Part shown: positions 21,131 through 32,963 of the stretch, one piece after another | Numbering within the stretch: position 1 is the stretch's first letter | Layout of the letters: every line of letters starts with the position of its first letter | NCBI GenBank assembly: GCA_963920525.1 | Contig: OY986440.1 | Span: forward strand, 19,316,068-19,380,067 | Length of the DNA: 64,000 nt | Direction: 5' to 3' | Source: Dichetophora obliterata | Taxonomy: Eukaryota; Arthropoda; Insecta; Diptera; Sciomyzidae | Position numbers and translations under genes: made by a program | Notes under the pieces: model-generated | What the model saw: only the letters and a program-made list of their open reading frames with translations | Told to the model about the DNA's origin: nothing | Databases searched by the model: none

Positions 21131-22560
21131 TCCAGCGAAGAATTGTTGGGTTGCAACCCCAGCTATTCCCCGCCAGGTTCCTACATACCATTAAGTAAGA
21201 GCTTGTTGAAATTTGCATTGGAAATGGCATATGTTGCATTCTCCAGGGTTCGTTGCACAAATGGACTTTTAGTCGAACCAGCTTTTTCTTATAATCGCAC
21301 AGTGTGTGCTTTGGCCAATCTAGCAGACCAAAATTCTAAATTTTTGTGGTATGATTCCTTAGTTAAATCCTGAAAAAATTGTTCACCTCTTGGTTAAGGG
21401 TGTTTTATTGAATCAATACATGTGGAAAAGAGACTGCCGTCCGTGTGTGCACTCAAGCCTCGAGAACGGATCGTTCGATTTTCACAATTTTCGGCTTGAA
21501 AGATTCGTATCAGCCCAAGAAAGCGTACCAGCATATAACTCAAATTTGCGATATCGAATAGCTTTTGAGTTAAAGGTCACACTGACTTGAAATTTGGTCT
21601 TCGGCCACAATTTACACGTGCCGTTTCACTTATAATATATAATGGGCATTAAAAATGGGGGCGTGGCACCTCACATACAATCAACATTTGCGATATCGAA
21701 GAGCTGTACGCGATTCATGGTCGCATTTATTTTGGAATATTTTTTATTGGGGCAGGTTGGGGTACAATTTTTTTATTACTTATTAAAAAAATACTTCTGC
21801 AATTATTATTTTCAGCCTATATTTTGTAATATAATGAAGTTTTTTCTTTCAAAATGTAGTATTTTTCTTTTTTAAACTACGCTTACTGTTTTGATAACAC
21901 TTCATCTGCCTGCAATAATGATCACGAAGTGAAATGCGCAACAAACGGTATTTGTAATTTAAGCTATTGCACTCAACTACAAAAAGCTTAAAACAGTTAT
22001 GCAAAACTTGCAACTATTGAAAAAATATAAGCTCTGAAAAATTACATAGAAAACTTTAAGAGCCAAAAATGCTCCCGCACTTACAAAAATAATTTGTGTT
22101 TTACAATTTTTATTTTATGCGCCGTTGCTTGCCCATATTATTTAGAGCAGTTTTCGTTATACTAAATCAATTTGGAGTAACATATTAGAAAACAAATTCA
22201 TTTAGCTATAAAATTTTTTTCATTTATATCCCTCCAGATTGCCAAAAGCACACTCTGTGGATCGCCTAAAAAAATAAATGACAAAAAGGGGTTGGTTGAA
22301 AAATGCCAAGAATTAAAAAAAAATTGTGCATTTGCAATAATTTTAATTAGATGCAAATTTGTTTTGAAATGCCAAAACGTTGCTTCTTTTATTTTTTACA
22401 TTTCGATATTATTTAATTTTGAATACTGAAATTTAAAGTAAAATCTTCTTTTTTTCAACTGTATGTCAACTACATTAACAGCAATGCGTTAATTAAAACT
22501 TTATACACATGGACGACAGCGCAACCCTTTTAAATGCAAGGCAATGAAAAAAAAAAACGA
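21131..22560. other. Non-coding DNA with a diverged direct repeat
   Basis: GCGATATCGAA(T/G)AGCT occurs at about 21548 and 21691, each near GGTCGCA/GGTCACA text, suggesting an old tandem duplication of about 145 bases. A minus-strand peptide trace at 21140-21370 may be further LINE relic. Nothing firm. Confidence 0.35.
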
Positions 22561-22563
22561 ATA

Positions 22564-22826
22564 CATATCGCTCATTTGCTCGAATAACGTCATAACTCAA
22601 AAAAGTCATTTTGCACAAAACGCATTTAAAGTTTTCAATTGACTCACAACTTGTATGAAGAGCATTTTCTATTCTCACATGGAAATATTCAAAATTCAAA
22701 ACACATGAAATTTTTACACAACATGAAGCATGAACAATTCTGCATCATCAAAGAACAATTCTGCATCATTAACCCAAAAATCTTGTTTTTTTAGTTATGA
22801 CGTTATTCGCACAAATGAGCGATATG
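22564..22826. mobile_element. Small MITE with TA duplications
   Basis: The arm CATATCGCTCATTTGCTCGA, continuing into ATAACGTCATAACT, from 22564 is repeated inverted to 22826 with two or three mismatches over about 45 bases. TA lies just outside each end. The interior contains a tandem pair of GAACAATTCTGCATCAT (about 22733-22768). Tc1/mariner-type by its TA target. No coding. Confidence 0.78.
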
Positions 22827-22828
22827 TA

Positions 22829-23830
22829 CTTAATAGTGAATCAACAACTGCTTGCATACGTGGCATAGAGCATAGGGTTTCCGTCAAAAGATCGCAAGTT
22901 CAAACGCAGGTTCGAGCGCAGGTTCGAACCGGCGTACGATCGGAGATAATTTTGGAAAATGTAAAAAAATCTGCGGTTTTCAACGAGACAAATTATAGGA
23001 GACGAATTGTAGGATGCTTCGCTTCAAAAATTGTCACGGCTACGTTTCGGAATTGCCATTGGAAATTGTAATTGCAACCACGCGTTTTATAAAGAATGCT
23101 CACTTAGAGTACACTTTGTGCTGTGTGTTGGTTGGTTGGTTTTTCTTATGGTTGTTGCTTTTTTTTTGTTGTTGTGCACTTGCCAACTTTGTAATGGCTC
23201 TTCAACAGTTCTTCAAGACAAACACAACACGTGACGCATACGACAATATTTTTTTAAAGCTTGCTATAATTTTCCACTCTGCTTTCTGAAGAAAACCGTC
23301 CAAGCCAAGGATGAAAATAAGGGTGAGGATAAGAAGTTGAAAAGAGCAAAAAGTTGATTTTGTGTTTGCTATTTTCCTGTTGGTCATGTAGAAAGTGCTC
23401 TTATTTTGTTGTTGTTGTTGTTGATTTATGGTTTTAGGCTTCGTCAGCTTTTCCATGTTTACCTAGTTCTAACGCTTTGTTTACATAACCAGCAGCTGCT
23501 GTCCTTCTGGCCACTGGCCATGCATCACGTACAACATAAAAGTTCAGTATGAGTGAACAAAATAGCGCAGCAGAAAAAAACCGCATACAACGACGAAGAA
23601 GAAGAGCAATAACTTAGAAAAGTATGGGCGGCCAGCCACGACTACGCGATGTAATCAAAAAGGTCTCAGCTTTAGATTGTCATAAAAATGAACGTACGAA
23701 CGACCGACCATAATTGCAAATGAAACAAAAGCAATGAAGTTTGGGTACTTGAAAGAAGTAAAAGTAAGTGAAAATGACCACGCCCATTCCGGAAGATTAA
23801 ATTTGTGATTGATTTAAAAAGCTGCTATGA
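22829..23830. other. Mixed sequence with short repeats
   Basis: GCAGGTTCGA is repeated at about 22904 and 22919. (TTG)n tracts are near 23170 and 23407-23425. The rest could be ancestral intron. No splice-bounded frame found. Confidence 0.35.
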
Positions 23831-25200
23831 TCTAATATATAAAATCGAATGTTTGTCCTTCTGTGTGTCTGTCTGTTCCGTATAGGCTCGCGCACCGTTT
23901 ATCCGATTGAGCTGAAATTCTGACACCGAGTACGTTTTATAGGGAAGAAGATCATAGGGGATGTGAAAAGTGGGCGCAAGTCTGTGGGCGTGGCACTCCA
24001 TAATAACTTCTAAACGCCTGGACCGATTTCAATGAAATTTGGTATGAAGGTTCAACTGCGCCCAAGATAAAACATCGGCAAAAGAAAATTCCAAAGACTT
24101 CCGCAAGAGGGCGCTTTAAGCAGTGCATTCTTAAGACTCAATAACTCCTAAACGACTTGACCGATTTTAATAAAATTTGGTATGCTCTCATTTTATTAGC
24201 TGGCGAATCCCGACAGACATTACCAATTATACCAAAATCAACACCAGCTGATGAGCTCAATGCTTGCCTCAAAGCGTCGCATCTTTGGAGATATGTACAA
24301 AAAATTAGATTAACTACAAATAATGCAAATGTTCATCTGCAGCGAGATGCATTGACAGCTACCTTTTCTAAACAACTCTTGGACATTGGTAACGGAAAAA
24401 TACCAGCTAATGTTGAAACAAAGAGCATTTCACTCCCATTGAATTTTTGTGTTATTGTACCATCAATTGAAAAATTATTCAAAATGTTTTCCCACAAATA
24501 GCCATCAATTACAAAAATCATCAATGGCTTTGTGAACGTGCTATTTTGGCTGCAAAAAACAATGACGTTAACGCAATCAACTTTGCAATTCAGGAACAAA
24601 TTCCAAGCGATTGTGTAACTTACAAATCAATTGACACCGTTATGAACATAGACGAAATTGTTAATTATCCAATTTAAATTCGTTGGACCTTCCAGGAGTG
24701 CCACCGCATATACTTTCACTTGAAATTGGTACGCCTATAATTCTTCTTCGCAACATTATTCCACCTCGATTGTGTAATGGAACTAGACTTGCTGTAAAGA
24801 AGCTAATGCCTAACGTCATCGAAGCGACATTTCCTAATGGCAAATTTCGAGAAGAACAAGTGCTCATTCCACGTATTCCTATTATCCCCACTGACATGGC
24901 ATTTGATTTCAAACGACTGCAGTTCCCTATTCGTCTTGCATTTTCCATGACAACAAACAAGGCATAAGGTCAATGGCTCCAAGTGTGCGGATTGAATTGA
25001 GAGAATCCTTGTTTTTCACATGGTCAGTTATACGTTGCATGCTCACGAGTGGGACAACCCAAAAATTTGTTCATTTTAGCAGAAAAAGGCAAAACCAAAA
25101 ATATCGTCTATCCCAAAGCACTTCAATAGATTTAATTTTATTTAATCAACTAATTTTAAAGTCATTTTTTGTAAATTAATAAAGGAAATTGAAGTGTCTG
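23831..25200 (+). mobile_element. Helitron (internally deleted)
   Basis: It starts with TCTAATATATAAAATCGAAT after an A, followed by TTTGTCC...CTGTCTGTTCC...TTTATCCGATTGAGCTGAAA. Text of this kind is common at the 5' ends of insect Helitrons, which begin with TC and insert at A/T. It carries the C-terminal part of the Rep-helicase (24187-25129). The N-terminal helicase, the Rep nuclease and most of the body are missing. The 3' CTRR end with its hairpin was not located, so the right limit is approximate. Confidence 0.75.
24187..25129 (+). pseudogene. Helitron helicase C-terminal fragment
   Basis: The reading starts LLAGESRQTLPIIP, the helicase core region that lies after the ATP-binding motifs in Pif1-like Helitron helicases. 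It continues through [42 protein letters not shown] and [15 protein letters not shown]. It ends with SHGQLYVACSRVG, the motif VI arginine-finger region, and a TAG at 25127-25129. Breaks: a one-base frameshift at about 24475, a small gap with a stop at about 24675, and stops at 24965-24967 and in the following line. In the autonomous element the protein unwinds DNA during rolling-circle transposition. This piece is inactive but unambiguous. Confidence 0.88.
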
Positions 25201-26276
25201 TCTTTTATTTTGAGATAGAAACCCATTTTCAGATTTTCTTATTCGATTTAGCATCCCAATAAGCCAAACCGACATTTATGAAATTTTTGTTTATCCGTCA
25301 GTTTTTTTGTCCTGCTTTAAGTCAAGAACCACTGAATCTACGAAATTCAAATTGTGTGTCATATAACTGTGACTTCTGATATGCCAAGCTATAGGATATC
25401 TTAAAAAAGTGTTCTAAAAAATTAAAAAATTAATAATCCCATCGATAAATTAAACGTTCCTGCAACTTCTTTTTGTTTTAAATAGATTTTTTTTAATTTC
25501 GTACACTATAATATTTCTGATTTTTTAATTTTAAAAAAACTAAGTAACACTGTTTTCGCTTAATTTAATAAGTACATTCCAAATAATTTTAAAAAATATG
25601 GAAACCTTTTAAATAATGGCAAACATAACTTAAATACAATCCCGAGTAACATCCGCTAATCCTTAATAAAAATATATTTTTTCCTTATAATTAACTCTAT
25701 TATAATGCACAGTAGGACAAAGCCCAGTTGTTCTTAACATTTTTTTTTTTTTTAATTTGTTTTTAATTACCTTTTAGTCTGTCGAGCAAAGTCTTTGGTC
25801 CTGTGTAACGATCTCAAAATCCTGCTTTTTGTTATTTTGTTTTGTTTTTTTTTTTATTTTCGCCCATGTTTGCAATTCACTTTGTTTATTATTCATACTT
25901 TTTTTAGTAATAAGTCAAAAGTTTCCCTTAATTCGTTTTTCCTTTTTTCCTAGCTACCCTGTTAAAAGTTTCTGTGCAACTCATTTTGTAAACTTGTCAA
26001 AATGTCGAAGCGAAAGAGTGTGTTAAGTTGATTAACTTAAATAATATTCATTCCTGAAAAAAAACAAATAGCGATAGTGAAGTGTTCTGCACAAAGTGCA
26101 AATGAGTACTTGGAAAATCTAATTAATTTTCACTTTAATAAGACAAATTTGTTTTTTTTTTATTTTTCGTTATAGTTTTCTTATAATGAATATAATTGAA
26201 TATTTAAATAAGAAGATTATTTTTGTTTTAACAAAATTGCATACTAATATTAATTGATATTTTTTTACAGATCAAA
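25201..26276. other. AT-rich DNA, no feature seen
   Basis: No TIRs, coding relics or RNA genes recognised; possibly includes the unlocated Helitron 3' end. Confidence 0.35.
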
Positions 26277-26650
26277 GAACCAAGGCATGAGCCTTAAACA
26301 AACAAGGTTTGGTCTTTGACCTGAAAGGAAAGGGATAGATTTATTTAAGAGGAATTGATTGGAACCATACGTGAATTATTGATTAGGCGAAACAAACGTG
26401 AAAGGCAATTTGAACTGCTTTTAACCAAGGCTAGAGTTATGCTTTAACCTCGGCAAGCATTTCCAGCCCTTAATTGTTCCTGTCCTTTAATTTCACATTT
26501 TCCACAATTAAGTTGTGGATTTTCAGTTTTCCATAATTCTTAAATGTAGGTAAGAACAAAGAAAGTGAACCATGCCCGATCCCGGATTCGAACCAGAGAC
26601 CTCTGGGTTGATAGTCAAGCGCACTCTTCACTACACTCTAAAGACCGACT
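26277..26650 (-). mobile_element. tRNA-derived SINE, copy 2 (uninterrupted)
   Basis: On the minus strand the head has an A box, TAGTGAAGAGTG (plus 26622-26633), and a B box, GGTTCGAATCC (plus 26584-26594), spaced as in a tRNA promoter. The body and 3' end match copy 1 at 3838-4700 throughout, without the TTAA insertion. The 3' end runs into an A-rich tail (plus strand TTTTTTTACAGATC). pol III would transcribe it; mobility would depend on LINE enzymes. No identifiable anticodon arm pairing, so it is not a working tRNA. Confidence 0.82.
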
Positions 26651-26889
26651 TATGCTGCAATTCCTAAATTAAATAATAAATTTGATAATATGAATGAAAA
26701 TGCTTATTTTAATTCTTTGGACATACAAGTAATAATAATTATTCGACTTTAAATTACGTCCTACGAAAATGTCCTGTTTTTTTACGAGACGCCCTGTAAA
26801 ATTTTAAAAATGTTGTCAAATTGTCCTGGTTTTGGCGAAAAAAAGAGATGGGAGCGTTACTCATACACCATGATGAACTAATTTGTTTG

Positions 26890-27135
26890 TTGCAGCCATA
26901 GATGGGCATTTTCCATTACCACTTAATTTCCATTGCCACTAACCACCTTGTGGTTATGCAAAAATTAGTATGTAATGGTAATGGAAAAAAATTTACATTA
27001 CCATTAGTATGTAATGGTAGTGGAACAAAATGGCATTACCACTAAAATTTAGTGGTAATGGAAAATTTTAATGTTAATGGAAAAATTTTTAATGGTAATG
27101 AAAGAAATTCACATTACCACTAAAATTGCAAAAAA
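26890..27135. repeat. Cluster of short TAGTGGTAATGG palindromic motifs
   Basis: At least eight forms of CATTACCACTAAA or its inverse TTTAGTGGTAATG lie in 250 bases after GATGGGCATTTTCC. A related cluster lies at 30543-30665. Clusters of short subterminal motifs bind hAT transposases, and GATGGGCA resembles an hAT end, but no target duplication was found. Confidence 0.5.
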
Positions 27136-27474
27136 CCTCACCATCACAAATTTTTTCAAGTATAAAATTTTGCGATTTACATTAGATTTAATAGGTTTAG
27201 ATTTATTTGCAAGCAATGTTCACATTTAAGACTTAAGTCTTTTATATGCCTCATATTTAGAATATATAATAACAAAACATCGATTATATAATAAACTATT
27301 TAAAATTTTAAAGTTAAAATTATGAACAGCAATAATTAAGTACACAATTCAAATATAATATATCAAAAAAAAAATCAAGAGAGAAGTTTAGATAGTAGTT
27401 AAGATTTGTATAAAGAAAAGAAAGATAGAAAAAAAAGAGTAAAAGAGTTAGGAGAAGTATTCGAAAATTTAATG

Positions 27475-28460
27475 TTTAAAGTATTTAGTGTTTGAGATAC
27501 TTTTAATGTAGTTTGGAAGCGAGTTATAAAGTCGTATAGCGCTGACGAAAAACAAACGGCTTGAGTTTTGAAAGTTATACTTTGGAGTCACAAGATTCAT
27601 GCTACTGCTTGGCCTACAAAACTTTAACTTTTCAAAAAGATAACCTGGAAAACGAAATGTGATCAAATCTTCGATGATCGTAGACATAACGAGTGCAATT
27701 ATTGAAAGCCACTTGCATTTTTTGTGTAGCTCTCGAGTCGAGTTCGCTGTAAACGACTTCTGCATAAAGCTTAGTATGCTGTAGGAACGAAAAAAAATTT
27801 CCATAAGAAATACATTGAGATTTTTGACAACGAACAGGCAGCGAAATTTTTTTTTGTCGTCAGCAAGTACGCTGTAGAAGCGAAAATTATTGCTATGTTG
27901 CCAAATTTCCAGTCTTGAGTGGAGAGTTGAAATGTCAAAATTTCGCTGTCGATTATATGCCCGTACATTTAATTGGAGCGGAAATTTGCCATTCAACAAT
28001 AAAAAATAAGCAGTAAGTATGTTTAAGTGTTGAATTTGTTATTTAAGAAATTTATTGTGGCATATATATAGCTTATTAATGTGTAGTCTTGCCTTTTATA
28101 GAATATAAAATTGCAGCAATAAAAATATGAATCTGTCAACAAGAACAGCAAGTGCTTTTTCTCCACACAAAAATTTTGACTCTACACTAAAATTTCGCGT
28201 GTAGAGTTATAGGCTTATTGGCCGGAAATCGGATGGCACACAGGCATTTGACTTTTTTGCTATGGGAATGACAGTAGCCACTTTCCATATCTCAGGATAA
28301 TTAGACGTTGTAAAACAATAGTTTATAATATGAACATATAGTAAGATACATTTAATAAACTTTATGGAGATACCATCAATTCCAAGATACCAACAACTCC
28401 ATCATCAACGCTAAATTTTAAATACTATTGGAAATAAGTGTTTCATAACTTTTTTAATAA
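27475..28460 (-). pseudogene. LINE RT fragments around a MITE
   Basis: At 28210-28440 (minus) the text reads GIDGISIKFIKCILLY, then PEIWKVATVIPIAKK and SDFRPIS, the N-terminal RT block of Jockey/CR1-type LINEs. At 27475-27765 the C-terminal block appears: ITFRFPGYLFEKLKF and SRLFFVSAIRLYNSLPNYIK. The catalytic fingers and palm are missing; their place is taken by the truncated TIR element at 27768-28207. A long open frame over 27469-27999 is a chimera of LINE and MITE and should not be taken as a gene. Confidence 0.78.
27768..28207 (+). mobile_element. Truncated copy of the AGCTTAGTATGCTGTAGG element
   Basis: It matches 59597-60030 closely from the left terminus AGCTTAGTATGCTGTAGGAA to GCGTGTAGAGTTATA, then stops before the right terminus. 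The break coincides with the loss of LINE sequence, so a deletion probably removed both. Confidence 0.75.
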
Positions 28461-28996
28461 GCATCAAAATTAAATAATTCTTTTTCCTTTTTATAAAAAA
28501 ATCACAATCAAATATAAATGTTGTTTAATGATTTTTATTTTAAAAATTAAAAATAATATTGCAATCTATGCAGTAATATCATTGCATCAATGCAGCCTTT
28601 AACCAATGTTGATGTGCATATGTACTTAAAATATATATATTTATATCACAGCTGCATCATCCTTCAGGCAAGTGAGGCACGTGCTTCAGGGCCCATACTC
28701 CAAGGGGGTCCTGTATTTTAAATGTCACGCAGGAGTTCGCATTTGTTAGACCTATTTTTGTTTTGATCGCCAAAATTGACTTGAAAAAGCCCACAAAGGA
28801 ATCTTGCCTCAGAGCTTTTTTTAATGTTATATTTATAAAGGTTCTTTATACTTCTATAATCCCATGTTTAAAAAACATAACAGGAGTACATTTATTTAGC
28901 TAATAAGTGTTAGCAACTACCAAAATTTGTTTTCGATTTCACAGTTGCTTCCTCAGACAATAATTTTTTTTCATTATCGTTACATATTGGATAATT
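28461..28996. other. AT-rich DNA, no feature seen
   Basis: AGGCCCAT-like text near 28690 resembles the start of hAT ends but is unpaired. Otherwise nothing. Confidence 0.3.
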
Positions 28997-28998
28997 TA

Positions 28999-29385
28999 CA
29001 CGGTCAGAAATCTGGGAATAAATTTTAATACAAGCAAAGTATTACAAAGATTTTTAATTTAAGAACCTCAATTAATAACAAAATTTTTAAATACATTTTG
29101 TTTTACATTTTAATACAGTTTAAGTATAACAACGATATTTTATGCCCTTGGAATCAATTCGATACTATTGTGAGTTTACAAACTCAATGTCGTGTGATCG
29201 AATCTCGCGTTGTTTGTTATTTTGCTTTTAAAGATTTGAATCCAAGCTTGTACTAAATTTGAAACCAAAGATGTATTAAAACCGTTTTTTAATATTTCGT
29301 AAATACTAGATTTGAAATAAAAGCTGGTGTAGACTTATATGTAGTACAGAAAAGTTTTAATTTTAGTACAAGATTTCTGACCGTG
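28999..29385. mobile_element. CACGGTCAGAAATC MITE, copy 1
   Basis: The ends CACGGTCAGAAATCT and AGATTTCTGACCGTG are perfect inverses, and TA is duplicated outside (28997-28998, 29386-29387). The interior includes a tRNA-like T-arm, GTGTGATCGAATCTCGC, at about 29190-29206, preceded by TGAGTTTACAAACTCA. The same block is found in copy 2. Confidence 0.85.
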
Positions 29386-29505
29386 TAACTATACTTAATT
29401 TTTAATACAAAATCAATATTAAAAATTTATACAAACTGAGTATTTATTTCAATACTTATTTTTATTAAAAATGAATTTAAGAATTTGGCCATTATTTCAC
29501 TTTAA

Positions 29506-30365
29506 CCTTCACCTGACCTCGTGGGGTACGTACACGGTTAGAAATCTTGGACTAAATTTTAGTCTCACTAAAATATTACTGCATGTTTTTAAACCTTGCG
29601 GTTTCAAATGAAACTTTTCAAATACTAACTCATATTTAAAACTTTTCTGTACTAGAATTGAAACCAAGAAAAATATTACAGCATCAATTTTAGCTTTTTG
29701 GTTTCAATTTTAGCTTTTTGGTTTCAATTTTAGTTTTTTGGTTTCAATTTAAGTACAACTCTGTATTACTTTTTGTTTTTAATACAAATAATACTAAATT
29801 CTAGTACATGTGGATACTAAATTTGGATTAAGACCCGTAAAAAGTTGGCCTGGCAATGCTGCGACTCAATATTAGGTGATTCGGTTCATATGTTTGTTTA
29901 TCGCGCTTTTTATGTATAAGCCAATAGCTCTGTGGTTAGAGTAGTGAGTTTACAAACTCAATGTCGTGTGATCGAATTTCGCGTTGTTTGTTGTTTTTTT
30001 TTTTAAATATTTGAATCCAAGCTTGTACTAAATTTGAAACCAAAGCTGTATTAAAACCATTTTTTAGTATTTTGTAAATACTAGATTTGAAACCAAAGCT
30101 GGTGTAGACTTATATGTGTACAGAAAAGTTTCAATTTTAGTACCAGATTTCTAACCGTGTACATACCCCACGTTCTTTCTCGTTTTGATTTGTTTGGAAT
30201 TTTTTTCTGGTTTTCCGGATTTTTTATGAACGCTGATCTTTATTTTTTTCAACTTGGACTATTATATTTAATCTATATTTAAATTTTTACAAACATTTTC
30301 ACTGCGGTTCGTATGTACCCCACGAGTCCAGGTATGTTACTCAGGATGTGCATGCCAGGTGAAGG
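29506..30365. mobile_element. piggyBac-like TTAA element with nested MITE
   Basis: The ends CCTTCACCTG and CAGGTGAAGG are perfect inverses, flanked by TTAA (29502-29505 and 30366-30369). A second inverted block, CTCGTGGGGTAC, follows on each side. The interior is mostly the CACGGTTAG MITE at 29533-30159, which inserted close to the left end. No transposase. Confidence 0.82.
29533..30159. mobile_element. CACGGTTAGAAATC MITE, copy 2, with tRNA-like insert
   Basis: The ends CACGGTTAGAAATCT and AGATTTCTAACCGTG are inverted, with TA flanks (29531-29532, 30160-30161). It contains a threefold repeat of GGTTTCAATTTTAG near 29699-29750. A tRNA-like stretch at about 29918-29985 has a D-arm-like GCTCTGTGGTTAGAGTA, a TACAA loop between TGAGT and ACTCA, and a T-arm-like GTGATCGAATTTCGC. 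Confidence 0.85.
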
Positions 30366-30542
30366 TTAATACAATTTTAGTGTGGTCATATATGTTAGTT
30401 CAAAAGTATTCAAATTTATTCCAAGATTTCAAACCGTAAAAGTTTAAGTAACGCTTTCAATCAATAAATTTCCGTGATCTGAAAATTTTTAATTGAAAAG
30501 CACTACGTCACTTGCAGAATTTTATACTTGAAAAATGTTGTA

Positions 30543-30770
30543 CTGGTAGAAATTTTTTGAAATTTTAGTGGTTATTTAAATGTACCACTACCATTAAAAA
30601 TTTAGTGATAATGCAAATTTTTTCCACTACCATTAAAATTTTCAATTTTCCATTGCAATTAGTTCATTAATAAGTAAGATTCTGTAAATATCTATTCTAA
30701 AAATGCGGCGTGCAAAAGACATAAGTCTTAAAAGCCAACATTATTTGCACATAAATAAATGAAAAATAAA
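30543..30770. repeat. Second TAGTGGTAATGG-type cluster
   Basis: Motifs ACCACTACCATTAAAAATTT and AGTGATAATG resemble the 26890-27135 cluster. AAGACATAAGTCTTAAAAG with its flanks (about 30705-30770) is an inverted match to 27195-27255. The two sites are remnants of one repeat family in opposite orientation. Confidence 0.5.
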
Positions 30771-30995
30771 TATACATTTTCACTTTAAGGTACTTGATAA
30801 AGAATACATGGTTTTTGGAAAAAAATTTATTCATTATAAATATTAATAACTCTAATTTTTTTCAAATTACGGTTAAATTTTGATTTGAAAAACTTGGTTT
30901 TTAGAATAAAGTTTTTCATTACTAACTGCTAAAAAAAACAAAATAAAAATTTAAAATCCGGCAAGAAAGATTGAGAGATATAGTACATACATTAA

Positions 30996-31572
30996 GGCAC
31001 CTCACAAAAAAATTTTCCAGGTCACCCCTCCCACCCCCAAATATTTAGGCTTTAGCGATAGCCATTAGGCAGCTAAAATGGTTCGAAAAACCTCTAAAAA
31101 TAGCGTTTTGTGTGACAATAATTTTTTTCCATGATTTTTTTAGTAAAAAAAATTGTCGCAAATAGTGCAAATCGAAGAATTAGACATATTTGCATCAAAA
31201 TTTTTGGGATATTTGTCCTAACACAAGAGATATTAAGTTTTTTTCAGTGATTTTTTAATAATTTTTAAAATTTTATTAAAATATTTATATATATCCTCCA
31301 TTTCGTCTCATCTTAAAAAAGGGACTGTAATGTTAAATAAGTTTACCGATTTACACTATTTGTGACAATTTTTTTTACTAAAAATATCATGGCAAAAAAA
31401 TTATCCATACAAAACGCGATTTTTAGAGGTTTTTTCGAACCTACCGTTAAGTAGGTAAAACGGCTATCGCTAAAAACGAAATATTTGGGGAATCATCATA
31501 ACAGAAACCAAGGTTTATTTCGAGGGGTGGGCCAGAACAATTTTTTTTTTCTTCCATAGAGAGTGAGGCGCC
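30996..31572. mobile_element. TTAA-flanked long-palindrome element (577 bp)
   Basis: The ends GGCACCTCAC and GTGAGGCGCC are inverted with one mismatch; TTAA flanks each (30992-30995, 31573-31576). The arms extend about 200 bases inward, including CTATCGCTAAA-type, TTCGAAAAACCTCTAAAAAT and AATTGTCGCAAATAGTG blocks and their inverses. No coding potential. Confidence 0.8.
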
Positions 31573-31576
31573 TTAA

Positions 31577-32589
31577 CGTATGTAATTAAAAAAGCAAAAT
31601 CTTTCTACCAGAAACTCAATTCTGGTGCAGCAATAGGGACTTTTTACCTACAGTGCAACGGGCAAGGCTAAAAAATCAAAGTTGTCTTAAGAAAGCTTTT
31701 TTTAAGGAGTTATAATTTGACCTTTGCTAGTTTCAAGACACACACATATACGCATACACGCACACACTCAAGCACACAGGCAGGAAATTCAATTGACGCC
31801 CACGCTACACATGGTTGATTTGAACGACTATATCGAGTAAGGGCCCTCGTACAAAACCGTAAGCAAGGAGAGAAAAAAACAGATACAAGCAAGCAGGCAG
31901 GCAGGCAGTCAGTCAGTCAGGAAGGATGTCGCGGTGGCTCTAAGTGATATCAAATCAAATCAAATCAAAGCAAAGAAAAACTAGCGCTCGCATTACTTGC
32001 ATATCCTTGCGTGCCATTTCGTAATTAAGTGAATTGTTGTTATTGTTGTTGTTGTTGTTGTTGTTGTTGTTATTGTATATATATATGTGTATACAGTATT
32101 AATGTTAGCTGTTTTTGTAATAATGGATGCGTGGGGTGGGTTCGTCTTTCATTCTCGCTACTGAACGATTGGTCAGTCAGGATCTGCTGCTGTGTTGTTA
32201 TTGTTATTATTGTTGGTTGTTCAGATTTTATGCGGACGAACGCCTCATTGACTTTATTGTGGGCTGTGCACTAGTGAGTAAGGAGGGAGCATGACGAAGA
32301 AAACAACAACAACAACAATAAAATCACAAAAGTAACAATTTATTAAATAGTTGTTGAAATAATTACTAGCTTGATGACAGACATCAAAGTCTTACAGTCA
32401 CACAGTTGACAATCACTATTTTCCAAAGAGTGTGGTGGAGGTAGGAAGGAGGGGAGATTTTTCACGACATAGGTACATTTTGTATTGTTGTTTTGTTTAA
32501 AAATATTCACAACTTGGATTTTAACGGATGCTTGAGTTTGCAACTAGACTTGCAAAACTTGAAAAGTTCCTGATTTTATGTAAAACCAG
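31577..32589. other. Ancestral-looking DNA with microsatellites
   Basis: Simple repeats: CACACA near 31740-31775, (CAGG)n/(CAGT)n at 31893-31920, (AATCA)n at 31949-31970, (TTG)n at 32036-32074, and (CAA)n near 32304. No TE signature, so this may be original intron sequence. Confidence 0.5.
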
Positions 32590-32963
32590 CTGATATACCC
32601 GGTGTTACTCGAGGGTCATTTTTATAAACATTTTCATATACACTTCTGGATTAAATCTTTTTAAATTCTGGAATAATGAAAAACATGTTGAATTTTATTT
32701 TTAAGCCACCGTTAGAAAGGTAATTGAACGAATTTTAATCCAAAAAAGTTTTGGAAAATTTTTGTTGTTGCTGTTGCATCTCTTGCGGTGAGCTAATTGA
32801 ATTCAAAGAAGGGGTACGAAAAACATATTTTAAAAATTAAAAATAATTTTTATATTTACTTAATCTTAAAGCTAGCAAAATACCTTTTCAACAATATAAA
32901 ATTTATGGTGGGACTCAATGCGTCCTTGAGATATGGACATTTTAACATCTAAACAAAGATTTA

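Noticed and set aside
27469..27999. A 176-codon open frame as a novel gene
   Set aside because: It fuses a LINE RT tail with a truncated TIR element; the N-terminal half is repeat sequence also found at 59.6 kb.
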